DNA from: Actinomycetes bacterium
GTDB lineage: Bacteria > Actinomycetota > Actinomycetes > Propionibacteriales > Nocardioidaceae
Length of the DNA: 64,000 nt
NCBI GenBank assembly: GCA_023396115.1
Contig: JAEWXC010000043.1
Span: 1-64,000 of the forward strand
Direction of reading: 5' to 3'
Made by a program: the position numbers and the translations under genes. Shown piece by piece: positions 9,008-16,360 of this stretch; position 1 is the stretch's first letter; every line of letters begins with the position of its first letter. The notes beneath the pieces were generated by a model, which saw only the letters and a list, made by a program, of their open reading frames with translations, ran no database searches and had not been told where the DNA came from.

Positions 9008-10398
9008 GCAGATCAGCACCCGCTCGCGGTGGGGAGTGGTTGGAGTCCTGGGACCCCGAGAACGAGGCGACCTGGGACTCCAAACTCGCCTGGCGCACGC
9101 TGTGGATCACGACGTTCGCCCTCACCCTCGCGTTCGTCGCCTGGTTCCTGCCCAGCGCGATCATCCCCAAGCTGAACGCGCTCGGGTACACGTTCAGCAC
9201 CAGCGAGCTCTACTGGATGGCGGCGATGCCCGGCCTGGCCGCCGGCCTGTTCCGGCTGGTGTGGATGGTGCTGCCGCCGATCCTGGGCACCCGCAAGATG
9301 GTGGCGCTCACCAGCCTGCTGCTGATCCTGTCCACCCTGGGCTGGGGGGTGCGGGTCACCGAGCCGACCGCCCCGTACTGGGAGCTCATGGTGCTGGCCT
9401 TCCTGGCCGGCATCGGCGGTGGCGCCTTCTCCGGGTTCATGCCGAGCACCTCGTACTTCTTCCCCAAGTCCAAGCAGGGTACGGCCCTGGGACTGCAGGC
9501 CGGGCTGGGCAACTTCGGGGTCTCGCTGGTCCAGCTGCTCACCCCGTACCTGATCGGCTTCTCGTTCCTGGGCATCCTGGGCGGGAGCCAGATGATGGCG
9601 GTGACCGGTGACGACCCGACCGAGGTGTGGTTCCAGAACGCCGCGTTCATCTGGATCCCGCTGATGGTCGTCTCCGCACTGCTGGCGTGGTCGATGCTCC
9701 GGTCGGTGCCGATCAAGGCCAACATCCGTCAGCAGTTCGACATCTTCTCCAACCAGGACACCTGGTGGATGACGCTGCTCTACATCATGACGTTCGGGAC
9801 CTTCGCCGGGCTGTCGGCCCAGTTCGGTCTGCTGATGAACAACCTGTACGGCAGTGGCAATCCCGACATCGTCGAGGGCGCGGGCGCCAGCGCGTCGCTG
9901 CTGGTGGCCGGCTACGACGTGCCCGACCCGGTGAAGTTCGTCTTCCTCGGGCCCCTGGTCGGGGCGGCGGCCCGGGTCCTCTTCTCCCCGCTCACCGACC
10001 GGATGGGCGGCGCCGTCTGGACCCTGGTCTCCGGCCTCGGCCTGATCGTCGCGATCGCGTTCACCATCCCCGCGCTCACGCCCGACACCTCCTCGGCCGA
10101 GGCGCTGGACGGCGACTTCACCCAGTTCCTGTGGGGGATGCTGGCGATCTTCCTGTTCTCCGGCATCGGCAACGCCTCCACCTTCAAGCAGATGCCGATG
10201 ATCTTCGAGCGCCGGCAGGCCGGCGGCGTGATCGGGTGGACGGCCGCGATCGCCGCCTTCGGTCCGTTCTTCTTCGGGGTCGGGATCAACACGATCGGGG
10301 CGACCGCCTTCTACGCGGTGGGGATCGCGTGGGCCGTCATGTGCGTGGCCATCACGTGGGTGCGCTACGCCCGACGGGGGGCTCCCCGACCCAGCTGA
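9004..10398 (+). CDS. narK2: nitrate/nitrite transporter, NarK family (MFS), second copy
   Basis: A 464-aa MFS protein, only distantly similar to the preceding gene. It has a hydrophilic N-terminus (about 35 residues, ending near SKLAWRTLWITTF) and signature segments GIGGGAFSGFMPSTSYFFPKS and GLGNFGVSLVQLLTPY. This arrangement resembles the NarK2 type (nitrate/nitrite exchange), which often pairs with a NarK1 type. The ATG overlaps the upstream stop (ATGA), so the two transporters are translationally coupled. In Paracoccus the two halves are one fused protein; here they are separate. Direction of transport is inferred, not shown. Confidence 0.9.
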   Translation: MSRSAPARGGEWLESWDPENEATWDSKLAWRTLWITTFALTLAFVAWFLPSAIIPKLNALGYTFSTSELYWMAAMPGLAAGLFRLVWMVLPPILGTRKMVALTSLLLILSTLGWGVRVTEPTAPYWELMVLAFLAGIGGGAFSGFMPSTSYFFPKSKQGTALGLQAGLGNFGVSLVQLLTPYLIGFSFLGILGGSQMMAVTGDDPTEVWFQNAAFIWIPLMVVSALLAWSMLRSVPIKANIRQQFDIFSNQDTWWMTLLYIMTFGTFAGLSAQFGLLMNNLYGSGNPDIVEGAGASASLLVAGYDVPDPVKFVFLGPLVGAAARVLFSPLTDRMGGAVWTLVSGLGLIVAIAFTIPALTPDTSSAEALDGDFTQFLWGMLAIFLFSGIGNASTFKQMPMIFERRQAGGVIGWTAAIAAFGPFFFGVGINTIGATAFYAVGIAWAVMCVAITWVRYARRGAPRPS

Positions 10399-10603
10399 TC
10401 GGCCCAGCTGACCGGTTCGCGCGGGACGGGTTCCGGGAGCGGCGTCGCCGAACGGTCGGTGGCTCCCGGTGAGCGGTCGCGCCACGGGCGCGGAGTGGCC
10501 AAAGTTGGGGGTTCGACGTTTCCGGCGGCGGGTTTGCTGGGATAGTCGGGACCGGATCGCCCCCCGCGGCCCGACTCCCCCGACCCTGTGAAGGACCACC
10601 CTC

Positions 10604-10969
10604 ATGGCCAACATCACCGAATCGCTGCAGTCCGCCCTCGCCATCGACGGCGCCGTCGCCGTCGCGCTCGTGGACTACACCACCGGCATGACGCTGGGCA
10701 CCGCCGGCGACGCGCACTCGATCAACCTCGAGGTCGCCGCCGCGGGCAACACCGAGGTCGTGCGCGCCAAGATGCGCACGATGGAGGGTCTGGGCATCAA
10801 CGAGAAGATCGAGGACATCCTCATCACCCTCTCCGGCCAGTACCACCTGATCCGGCTCGTCCAGGGTCACGAGGGCCTGTTCCTGTACCTGGTGCTGGAC
10901 AAGGTGCGCTCGAACCTGGCGCTGGCCCGTTTCAAGCTGATCGACCTGGAGAAGGACCTCACGATCTGA
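10604..10969 (+). CDS. roadblock/LC7-domain protein (first of two)
   Basis: A 121-aa protein with the alternating strand/helix pattern of roadblock/LC7 domains: AIDGAVAVALVDYTTGMTLGTAG, a central helix, then ILITLSGQYHLIRLV and a closing helix. Roadblock proteins in bacteria dimerise and act on small GTPases (MglB on MglA; CvnB with CvnD in Streptomyces conservons). It has SD-like AAGGA upstream of the ATG and is followed 46 bases later by a GTPase gene. The 205-base spacer upstream holds a weak promoter-like GGGATAGT near 10540. No membrane segment. Confidence 0.82.
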   Translation: MANITESLQSALAIDGAVAVALVDYTTGMTLGTAGDAHSINLEVAAAGNTEVVRAKMRTMEGLGINEKIEDILITLSGQYHLIRLVQGHEGLFLYLVLDKVRSNLALARFKLIDLEKDLTI

Positions 10970-11015
10970 CCTGTCCCTCCCGAGCCCCCCGCCCCCAGCA
11001 CTCCGAGGAGCACCC

Positions 11016-11852
11016 GTGAAGCCCGTCGTCGGATCCCGGTCCCGCACGCAGATCACCTTCGTGGGGCCCTTCGGGGTCGGCAAGACGACCGCGGTGGTGA
11101 CCCTGTGCAACGACAAGGTCACCGCCTCGGAGGTCAAGAGTTCGCTGGCGTCGGGGCGGCGTGGCCGCCGGATCAAGTCCACCACCACGGTGGGCCTCGA
11201 GGTCGGCGAGTGGACCGCACCGGACGGTCGCAAGCTCTCCCTGGTCGGCACCCCCAGCCAGGAGCGGTTCGACACCGTGCGCCGCTCGGCGATGCCGCGC
11301 AGCGCCGCCGTGGTGCTGTGGCTGTTCGGGGACCACGAGTACGCCGAGCTCGACGCCCAGCTGTGGCTGGAGTTCATCCTCACCGAGGTGCCGGCCGAGA
11401 AGGTGTCGTTGGCGATCACCCGCCTGGGCGACGACCCGGAGGAGCGGTTGGAGGTGTTCCGCAAGGTCGCCGACGCCCAGGCGCCGGGCATCCCGGTGGT
11501 CGCCGCCGATCCGCGGGAGGTGGACCAGGTGGCCGCTGCTGTGGTCTCCTCGCTCCGGATCACCACCGCACCGACCCCTGCTCCGGGTCCGGCTGCCGCC
11601 CCGACCGGGCCGGCGCCGGCAGCCCCGGAGCAGGAGTCCGCGGGGGCCAGCGAGGTGGCGCCGTCCGGACCGGACAGCGCCGAGGGTGCGGCGACGCCGG
11701 AGCCCACCGCCTCCCCGGACTCCCCGGACACCTCGGGCGCGGAGGACCAGCAGGAGCAGACGGCCGGGACCGGTGAGCAGGGGTCCGGCCGTGAGGACGG
11801 TGCCGCCGCGCAGGCGGAGGCACCGGAGGAAGCGGAGGCACCGGAGGCGTGA
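11016..11852 (+). CDS. MglA/CvnD-like small GTPase with acidic C-terminal tail
   Basis: A 278-aa protein. Residues about 10-180 form a Ras-like P-loop domain: Walker A GPFGVGKTT at 17-25, a switch-I threonine run near 55-58 (KSTTTVG), and a switch-II segment VGTPSQERF at 77-85. The usual DxxG of switch II is GTPS here, and the NKxD base-recognition motif is replaced by ITRLGDD. Residues from about 185 to the end are a low-complexity Pro/Ala/Glu tail, probably disordered. Closest described group: the ATP/GTP-binding CvnD proteins of conservons. Start is GTG at 11016; the stop overlaps the next start (GTGA). Confidence 0.82.
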   Translation: MKPVVGSRSRTQITFVGPFGVGKTTAVVTLCNDKVTASEVKSSLASGRRGRRIKSTTTVGLEVGEWTAPDGRKLSLVGTPSQERFDTVRRSAMPRSAAVVLWLFGDHEYAELDAQLWLEFILTEVPAEKVSLAITRLGDDPEERLEVFRKVADAQAPGIPVVAADPREVDQVAAAVVSSLRITTAPTPAPGPAAAPTGPAPAAPEQESAGASEVAPSGPDSAEGAATPEPTASPDSPDTSGAEDQQEQTAGTGEQGSGREDGAAAQAEAPEEAEAPEA

Positions 11853-12349
11853 GCACGATGGAGGAGCGGTACGCGGGGGAGGATGCACCCTCGGCCTTCG
11901 AGATGTCCGAGGACGAGGCCGACGACTGGCAGGACGAGACCGACCAGGTCGGTCAGGCGCTGCTGCCGGCCCTGCAGCAGCTCGTCGTGGCGCTGCCCTC
12001 GGCGCGCTCGATCATGGTCTCCACCGCCGACGGCTTCAACCTGTGCTCGCTGGGTCTGACCGAGGAGGTCGTGGACCACATCTCCGCGATGGGGTCCGCG
12101 CTGCACTCGGTGGCCCGCTCGGCCGTCGAGTCGCTCGGTGACCACGCGGCCGGCGAGTCGGCCCCGCTGGACGCGCTGACGATCGCGCACGGCAGCCACA
12201 CCACCGTGGTGCTCACCGTCCCGGTCGTCGAGCACGAGTACGCGCTGCTGTGGATCACCGGCACCACTGACACCCTCGGCTCGATCCTGTTCCGGGCCCG
12301 GGCCGCGGTCCCGGCCATCGTCGAGGTCCTGCACGACTTCTTCGCCTGA
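11849..12349 (+). CDS. roadblock/LC7-domain protein (second) with acidic N-terminus
   Basis: A 166-aa protein. The first 35 residues are acidic and likely disordered (EDEADDWQDE), followed by a roadblock fold from about residue 36 (ALPSARSIMVSTADGFNLCSLG, then HTTVVLTVPVVEHEYALLWITG). It starts at GTG 11849 overlapping the GTPase stop; an internal ATG at 11858 is an alternative. It is only weakly similar to the other roadblock protein at 10.6 kb, so the operon codes for two different potential partners for one GTPase. No kinase or DUF742 protein, the other usual conservon members, is present. Confidence 0.76.
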   Translation: MSTMEERYAGEDAPSAFEMSEDEADDWQDETDQVGQALLPALQQLVVALPSARSIMVSTADGFNLCSLGLTEEVVDHISAMGSALHSVARSAVESLGDHAAGESAPLDALTIAHGSHTTVVLTVPVVEHEYALLWITGTTDTLGSILFRARAAVPAIVEVLHDFFA

Positions 12350-12494
12350 CCCTCCCGCTGCCACCGGCGCTCCACAGCGGCCGGACCTGCGGGGCCTCTC
12401 CACGCCCTGACCCGGCCGGGCCGCGCGGCGGCCCGGGGTCGGGGACGGTGGTCCGACGCGGCCACACACGGTGGCCAGGACCTCGGGAGAACCC

Positions 12495-12710
12495 ATGCGA
12501 CACCTGCCCCACCACCTGACCCGGCACCTGCACCGGCACCTGACCCGGCGCACGCACGACCAGCGCGGCATCACGACCGCCGAGTACGCGGTCGGCACCG
12601 CGGCCGGCGCCGGCCTGGCCGGTCTGCTCTACGCGATGCTCACCGGCGGGTTCGGGAAGCAGCTGCTGACCTCGCTGTTCGACCACGTCATGGGCCTGCT
12701 GGGGATCTGA
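12495..12710 (+). CDS. Flp/DUF4244-type pilin
   Basis: A 71-aa small protein with a basic N-terminus, then DQRGITTAEYAVGTAAGAGLAGLLYAML. The pattern G(I/M)TTAEYA followed by a hydrophobic helix is typical of actinobacterial Flp-type pilins (DUF4244), which are cut by a prepilin peptidase before the hydrophobic part and polymerise into Tad pili. GGGAGA lies 8 bases upstream of the ATG. It is immediately followed by two TadE-like genes, but its usual upstream neighbour tadC is 12 kb away across the nar cluster. Confidence 0.88.
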   Translation: MRHLPHHLTRHLHRHLTRRTHDQRGITTAEYAVGTAAGAGLAGLLYAMLTGGFGKQLLTSLFDHVMGLLGI

Positions 12711-13087
12711 TGCCCCGCCCGGCTCCCCGACGGGTCGGGGAACGCGGTGCCGTGACCGCGGAGCTGGCCCTGGGCATCCCGGTGCTGCTGGTCGTGACCC
12801 TGGCCCTGGCCTGGTTGCTGGGGGTGGTGGTCGGTCAGGTCCGGGTCGTCGACGCCGCCCGGGAGGCCGCGCGCGCCGTGGCCCGCGGCGACCCGGAGGC
12901 CGAGGCGGTGGCGCTGGCCCGGCGGATCGCGCCGCCCGGAGCCCGGGTGAGCGTGCGGACCGGCGAGCAGGTCACCGTCACCGTCACCGCCCGGATCCGC
13001 GCACCGGGACCGGTCCCGGGCCCCGGCGCCCGGGTCGACGCCACCGCCACCGCGCTCGCGGAGCGGCCGGGCGGGACGTCGCCGTGA
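12710..13087 (+). CDS. TadE-like minor pilin
   Basis: A 125-aa protein with a short basic leader, the pseudopilin-like stretch ERGAVTAELALGIPVLLVVTLALAWLL (residues about 12-38; the glutamate five residues into the mature part is the key residue) and a small soluble domain. This is the TadE pattern: minor pilins or pseudopilins of the Tad system. The ATG shares a base with the upstream pilin stop and its own stop overlaps the next start, so pilin, TadE and the next gene form one operon. Confidence 0.87.
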   Translation: MPRPAPRRVGERGAVTAELALGIPVLLVVTLALAWLLGVVVGQVRVVDAAREAARAVARGDPEAEAVALARRIAPPGARVSVRTGEQVTVTVTARIRAPGPVPGPGARVDATATALAERPGGTSP

Positions 13088-13464
13088 GTGACCCCGTGAG
13101 CGACCCCGTCCCCACTCCCGTGGGGGCCTCCCGGTCCCTCGTGCGGGGTGAGCGGGGCGCGGCGTCGTTGCTGGTCCTCGCGGTGACCGGGGCGCTGATG
13201 TGGCTCGGGGTCGGGCTGGCGGTCCTCTGCGGTCTGGTGCTCGCCCAGCGCCAGGCCCAGGCCGCCGCGGACCTGGCCGCCCTGGCCGGTGCCGGACAGC
13301 GGGACTGTGCCGCGGCCGAGCAGGTGGCTCGGGCCAACGGGGCCGACGGTGTCGTCTGCCGGCTCGACGGTGCCGAGGCGTTCGTGGAGGTCCGGGTGGT
13401 GGCTCCGGCCTGGCTGCTGGGCACCCGGGACCTGCACGGGCAGGCCCGGGCCGGGCCCGGCTGA
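13084..13464 (+). CDS. TadE/Rv3654c-like secreted pilus-locus protein
   Basis: A 126-aa protein starting at GTG 13084 (overlaps the upstream stop, GTGA). After a basic stretch RSLVRGERGAASLLVL it has one hydrophobic helix and the segment LAQRQAQAAADLAALAGA, typical of the TadG-like Rv3654c family found next to TadE in actinobacterial Flp loci. Two cysteines (QRDCAAAEQ and VVCRLDG) may form a disulfide outside the membrane. The gene is convergent with the helicase and ends 26 bases from it. Function in the pilus is unknown. Confidence 0.8.
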   Translation: MSDPVSDPVPTPVGASRSLVRGERGAASLLVLAVTGALMWLGVGLAVLCGLVLAQRQAQAAADLAALAGAGQRDCAAAEQVARANGADGVVCRLDGAEAFVEVRVVAPAWLLGTRDLHGQARAGPG

Positions 13465-13490
13465 GCGGGGCTGCCGCGCGGGTCAGGGGT

Positions 13491-15821
13491 TCAGTGCGGG
13501 GCGTGGGCCAGCAGCAGGTCCAGCAGCACCAGGGCGGCGGCCTTGTCGAGCGGGTCGTTCTGGTTGCCGCACTTGGGCGACTGCACGCACGACGGGCAGC
13601 CCTGGGCGCACTGGCACCCCGCGATCGTCTCCCGGGTGGCGCGCAGCCAGGCCGACGCCTGCTGGTAGCCCCGCTCGGCGAACCCGGCCCCACCGGGGTG
13701 GCCGTCGTGGACGAAGACGGTGAGCAGGCCCGTGTCGGGGTGCCGGGCGGTCGAGACGCCACCGATGTCCCACCGGTCGCAGGTCGCGAACAGGGGCAGC
13801 AGCCCGATCGAGCAGTGCTCCGCGGCGTGCGCGGCCCCCGGCAGGTCGGCTGCGTCCAGACCGCTCTCGACCAGCAGGTCGTCGGGCAGGGTCCACCACA
13901 CCGCGCTGGTGCGCAGCGACCTCTCGGGCAGGTCCAACGGCTCCTCGCCCAGCACCTCGCCACCGGGCTGGGCCCGCCGCAGGAACGCGACCACCTGGTG
14001 GCTGACCTGCACCTCACCGAAGCTCAACCGGGCCGGACCCCACCGGGTGTGCGAGCGCTCCGCCAGGACCGTGATGTCGGTGACCTCCCGGGCCGAGGTC
14101 GAGTACGGCACCTCGGCCCGGCGCAGCTGCGCCACGTGCTCGTCGAGGTCCAGGTCGGTGACCAGGTAGCTCTCGCCGCGGTGCAGGTAGACCGCTCCGG
14201 GGTGCGCCGTGCTGTGCGCCCCGGCGCCGTCGGTGAACCCGACCACCCGGCCGGTCTCCTCCTCCACCAGCTGCACCGGTGCGTCACCGGTCGAGCGCAG
14301 GTCCGCCAGGTCGCTGGCCCGGCGCCGGTCGGTCCAGAACCAGCCGTGCGGGCGTCGGCGCAGCAACCCGGCTGCGGTCAACCCGTCCACCGTCTCCCGC
14401 GCCCGGGGACCGAACAGCGGCAGGTCGTCCTCGACCAGCGGCCGCTCGAACGCGGCCGCGCACAGGTGCGGGCCGAGCACGTAGGGGTTGTCGGGGTCGA
14501 ACACGCAGGCCTCGACCGGTGCGGAGAAGATCGCCTCCGGATGGGTCACCAGGTAGGTGTCCAACGGGTCGTCGCGGGCCACCAGCATCCCCAGCGCGCC
14601 ACCCCCGGACCGACCGGCCCGGCCCCACTGCTGCCACAGCGCGGCCCGGGTGCCGGGGAACCCGGCCACCAGCACCGCGTCCAGCCCGGACACGTCGATC
14701 CCGAGTTCGAGGGCGTTGGTGGCGGCGAGCCCCACCAGCGCCCCCGAGCGCAGGTCCTGCTCCAGGGCCCGCCGTTCCTCGGGCAGGTACCCGCCGCGGT
14801 AGGCAGCCACCCGCCCGGCCAGCTCGGGGGCCACCTCGCCCAGCAGGTCGGCGGAGGTCATCGCGATCTGCTCGGCACCGCGCCGGGACCGCACGAACGC
14901 CAGGGTCCGGACCCCCTCCACGACCAGGTCGGTGAGCAGGTCCGCGGTCTCCGAGGACGCGGCCCGGCGCACCGGTGCCCCGTGCTCCCCGGCGTGCGAG
15001 GTGAACGGCGGCTCCCACAGGGCCACGGTCAGCTCCCCGTGCGGGGAGTGGTCGGCGGTCACCGGGAGCACCGGCAACCCGGTCAGCCGGACCGCGGCGG
15101 TCTCCGGCTCGGCGACGGTGGCCGAGGAGAGCACGAACGTGGGGGAGGCCCCCAGGTCCGCGCAGATCCGGCGCAGCCGCCGCAGCACGTGCGAGACGTG
15201 CGCCCCGAAGATGCCCCGGTAGTGGTGCATCTCGTCGACCACCACGAACTCCAGCCGGGCCAGGAACCGGCGCCAGCGCTCGTGGCCCGGCAGCAGCGAG
15301 TGGTGCAGCATGTCGGGGTTGGTCAGCACGTACTCGGCGTGCTCGCGCGCCCAGGTCCGCTGCTCGTCGGTGGAGTCGCCGTCGTGGGTGGCGACCCGGA
15401 CCCCCGAGCCGAGCCGCTCCAGCGCGGCCCACTGGTCCTGGGCCAGCGCCTTGGTGGGGGAGAGGTACAGCGTGGTTGCGCCGCGCTGGCCCCGGCTGCC
15501 CCGCGCCGCCAGCGATCGGCTCAGGGCGGGGGCCTGGTAGGCCAACGACTTGCCCGACGCGGTCCCGGTCGAGAGCACCACGTGCTGCCCGGCCCACGCC
15601 GCCTCCGCGGCCAGCACCTGGTGGACCCAGGGGCGTTCGACGCCCTGGCCCGCCCAGGCGGTACGCAGGTCGGCAGGCACCCAGTCCGGCCACCGTGCAC
15701 CGGTCCCCGGACGGGCCGGCACGCTGCGCAGGTGGGTCAACCGCTCCTCACGGCCCGGCAGCTGCCGCAACCGGGCCAGGGCAGCCGCGACGTCCGGGGG
15801 CGGGGTCGCGGCGGAGGTCAC
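13491..15821 (-). CDS. DEAD/DEAH-box helicase with DUF1998-like zinc C-terminus (MrfA/YprA type)
   Basis: A superfamily-2 helicase. Motif I is STGTASGKSLAY, motif II is the variant DEMH (VVDEMHHYRG), and motif VI is QQWGRAGRSGGG. The C-terminus has four cysteines in CQCAQGCPSCVQSPKCG, matching the metal site of MrfA-like helicases that act in mitomycin-type damage repair in Bacillus. I place the start at GTG 15821 (776 aa; VTSAATPPPD); the reading frame is open further upstream to 16289 but that part is arginine-rich noise overlapping the STAS gene. Position next to a BldG-like gene and Tad genes is conserved in actinobacteria (Rv3649 region). Confidence 0.9.
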   Translation of the reverse strand: MTSAATPPPDVAAALARLRQLPGREERLTHLRSVPARPGTGARWPDWVPADLRTAWAGQGVERPWVHQVLAAEAAWAGQHVVLSTGTASGKSLAYQAPALSRSLAARGSRGQRGATTLYLSPTKALAQDQWAALERLGSGVRVATHDGDSTDEQRTWAREHAEYVLTNPDMLHHSLLPGHERWRRFLARLEFVVVDEMHHYRGIFGAHVSHVLRRLRRICADLGASPTFVLSSATVAEPETAAVRLTGLPVLPVTADHSPHGELTVALWEPPFTSHAGEHGAPVRRAASSETADLLTDLVVEGVRTLAFVRSRRGAEQIAMTSADLLGEVAPELAGRVAAYRGGYLPEERRALEQDLRSGALVGLAATNALELGIDVSGLDAVLVAGFPGTRAALWQQWGRAGRSGGGALGMLVARDDPLDTYLVTHPEAIFSAPVEACVFDPDNPYVLGPHLCAAAFERPLVEDDLPLFGPRARETVDGLTAAGLLRRRPHGWFWTDRRRASDLADLRSTGDAPVQLVEEETGRVVGFTDGAGAHSTAHPGAVYLHRGESYLVTDLDLDEHVAQLRRAEVPYSTSAREVTDITVLAERSHTRWGPARLSFGEVQVSHQVVAFLRRAQPGGEVLGEEPLDLPERSLRTSAVWWTLPDDLLVESGLDAADLPGAAHAAEHCSIGLLPLFATCDRWDIGGVSTARHPDTGLLTVFVHDGHPGGAGFAERGYQQASAWLRATRETIAGCQCAQGCPSCVQSPKCGNQNDPLDKAAALVLLDLLLAHAPH

Positions 15822-15983
15822 CGGCGCAGTGTCGCAAAGACCCCCGTCACCACGGGCCCCGGGCCGCCGGGGAACGCGGTCGGAAAGTGAACCTTCTTCT
15901 GCACGGCCGTTCGGAGCATGGTTTGATGGGTTCGCTGGCGGGGGGCAGTTTCCGCGGCGCACCGACCTGCTGGAGGAGCAGAC

Positions 15984-16322
15984 GTGGACCTGAGTCTTGA
16001 GACCCGTGAGATGGCCGATCGGACCATCCTCGCGGTCGGGGGCGAGATCGACGTCTACACCGCGCCCAAGTTGCGCGACCAGATCTCCGCCCTGGTCTCC
16101 GACGGCGTCTACGACCTGGTCATCGACCTGTCGGCCGTCGACTTCCTCGACTCCACCGGCCTCGGCGTGCTGGTCGGCGGCCTCAAGAAGGTCCGCTCCC
16201 ACGACGGGTCGCTCTCCCTGGTCTGCTCCCAGGAGCGTCTGCTGCGCATCTTCCGGATCACCGGCCTGGCCAAGGTCTTCGTGATCCACCCCGACACCGA
16301 CAGCGCCCTCGCGGCCTCCTGA
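15984..16322 (+). CDS. STAS-domain anti-sigma factor antagonist, BldG-like
   Basis: A 112-aa single STAS domain. The phosphorylatable serine is S57 in DFLDSTGLGVL, the same position as in Streptomyces BldG. Unphosphorylated forms of such proteins bind an RsbW-type kinase and free a stress or development sigma factor. GTG start at 15984 with GGAGGAG upstream. Divergent from the helicase, as bldG is in Streptomyces; however no RsbW-like anti-sigma gene follows it here, so its partner must be elsewhere. Confidence 0.92.
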   Translation: MDLSLETREMADRTILAVGGEIDVYTAPKLRDQISALVSDGVYDLVIDLSAVDFLDSTGLGVLVGGLKKVRSHDGSLSLVCSQERLLRIFRITGLAKVFVIHPDTDSALAAS

Positions 16323-16360
16323 GCGCCGGGCACCACGCCCGCCCCACGTAGGGTGGCGTC

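Noticed and set aside
10560..10603. Sigma-B or WhiG type promoter before the roadblock operon
   Set aside because: GTTT and GGGATA occur upstream but with a spacing and sequence that do not fit either consensus well.
15822..16289. N-terminal extension of the helicase
   Set aside because: The open frame continues but would be antisense to the STAS gene and its residues do not look like protein; GTG 15821 gives the family start.
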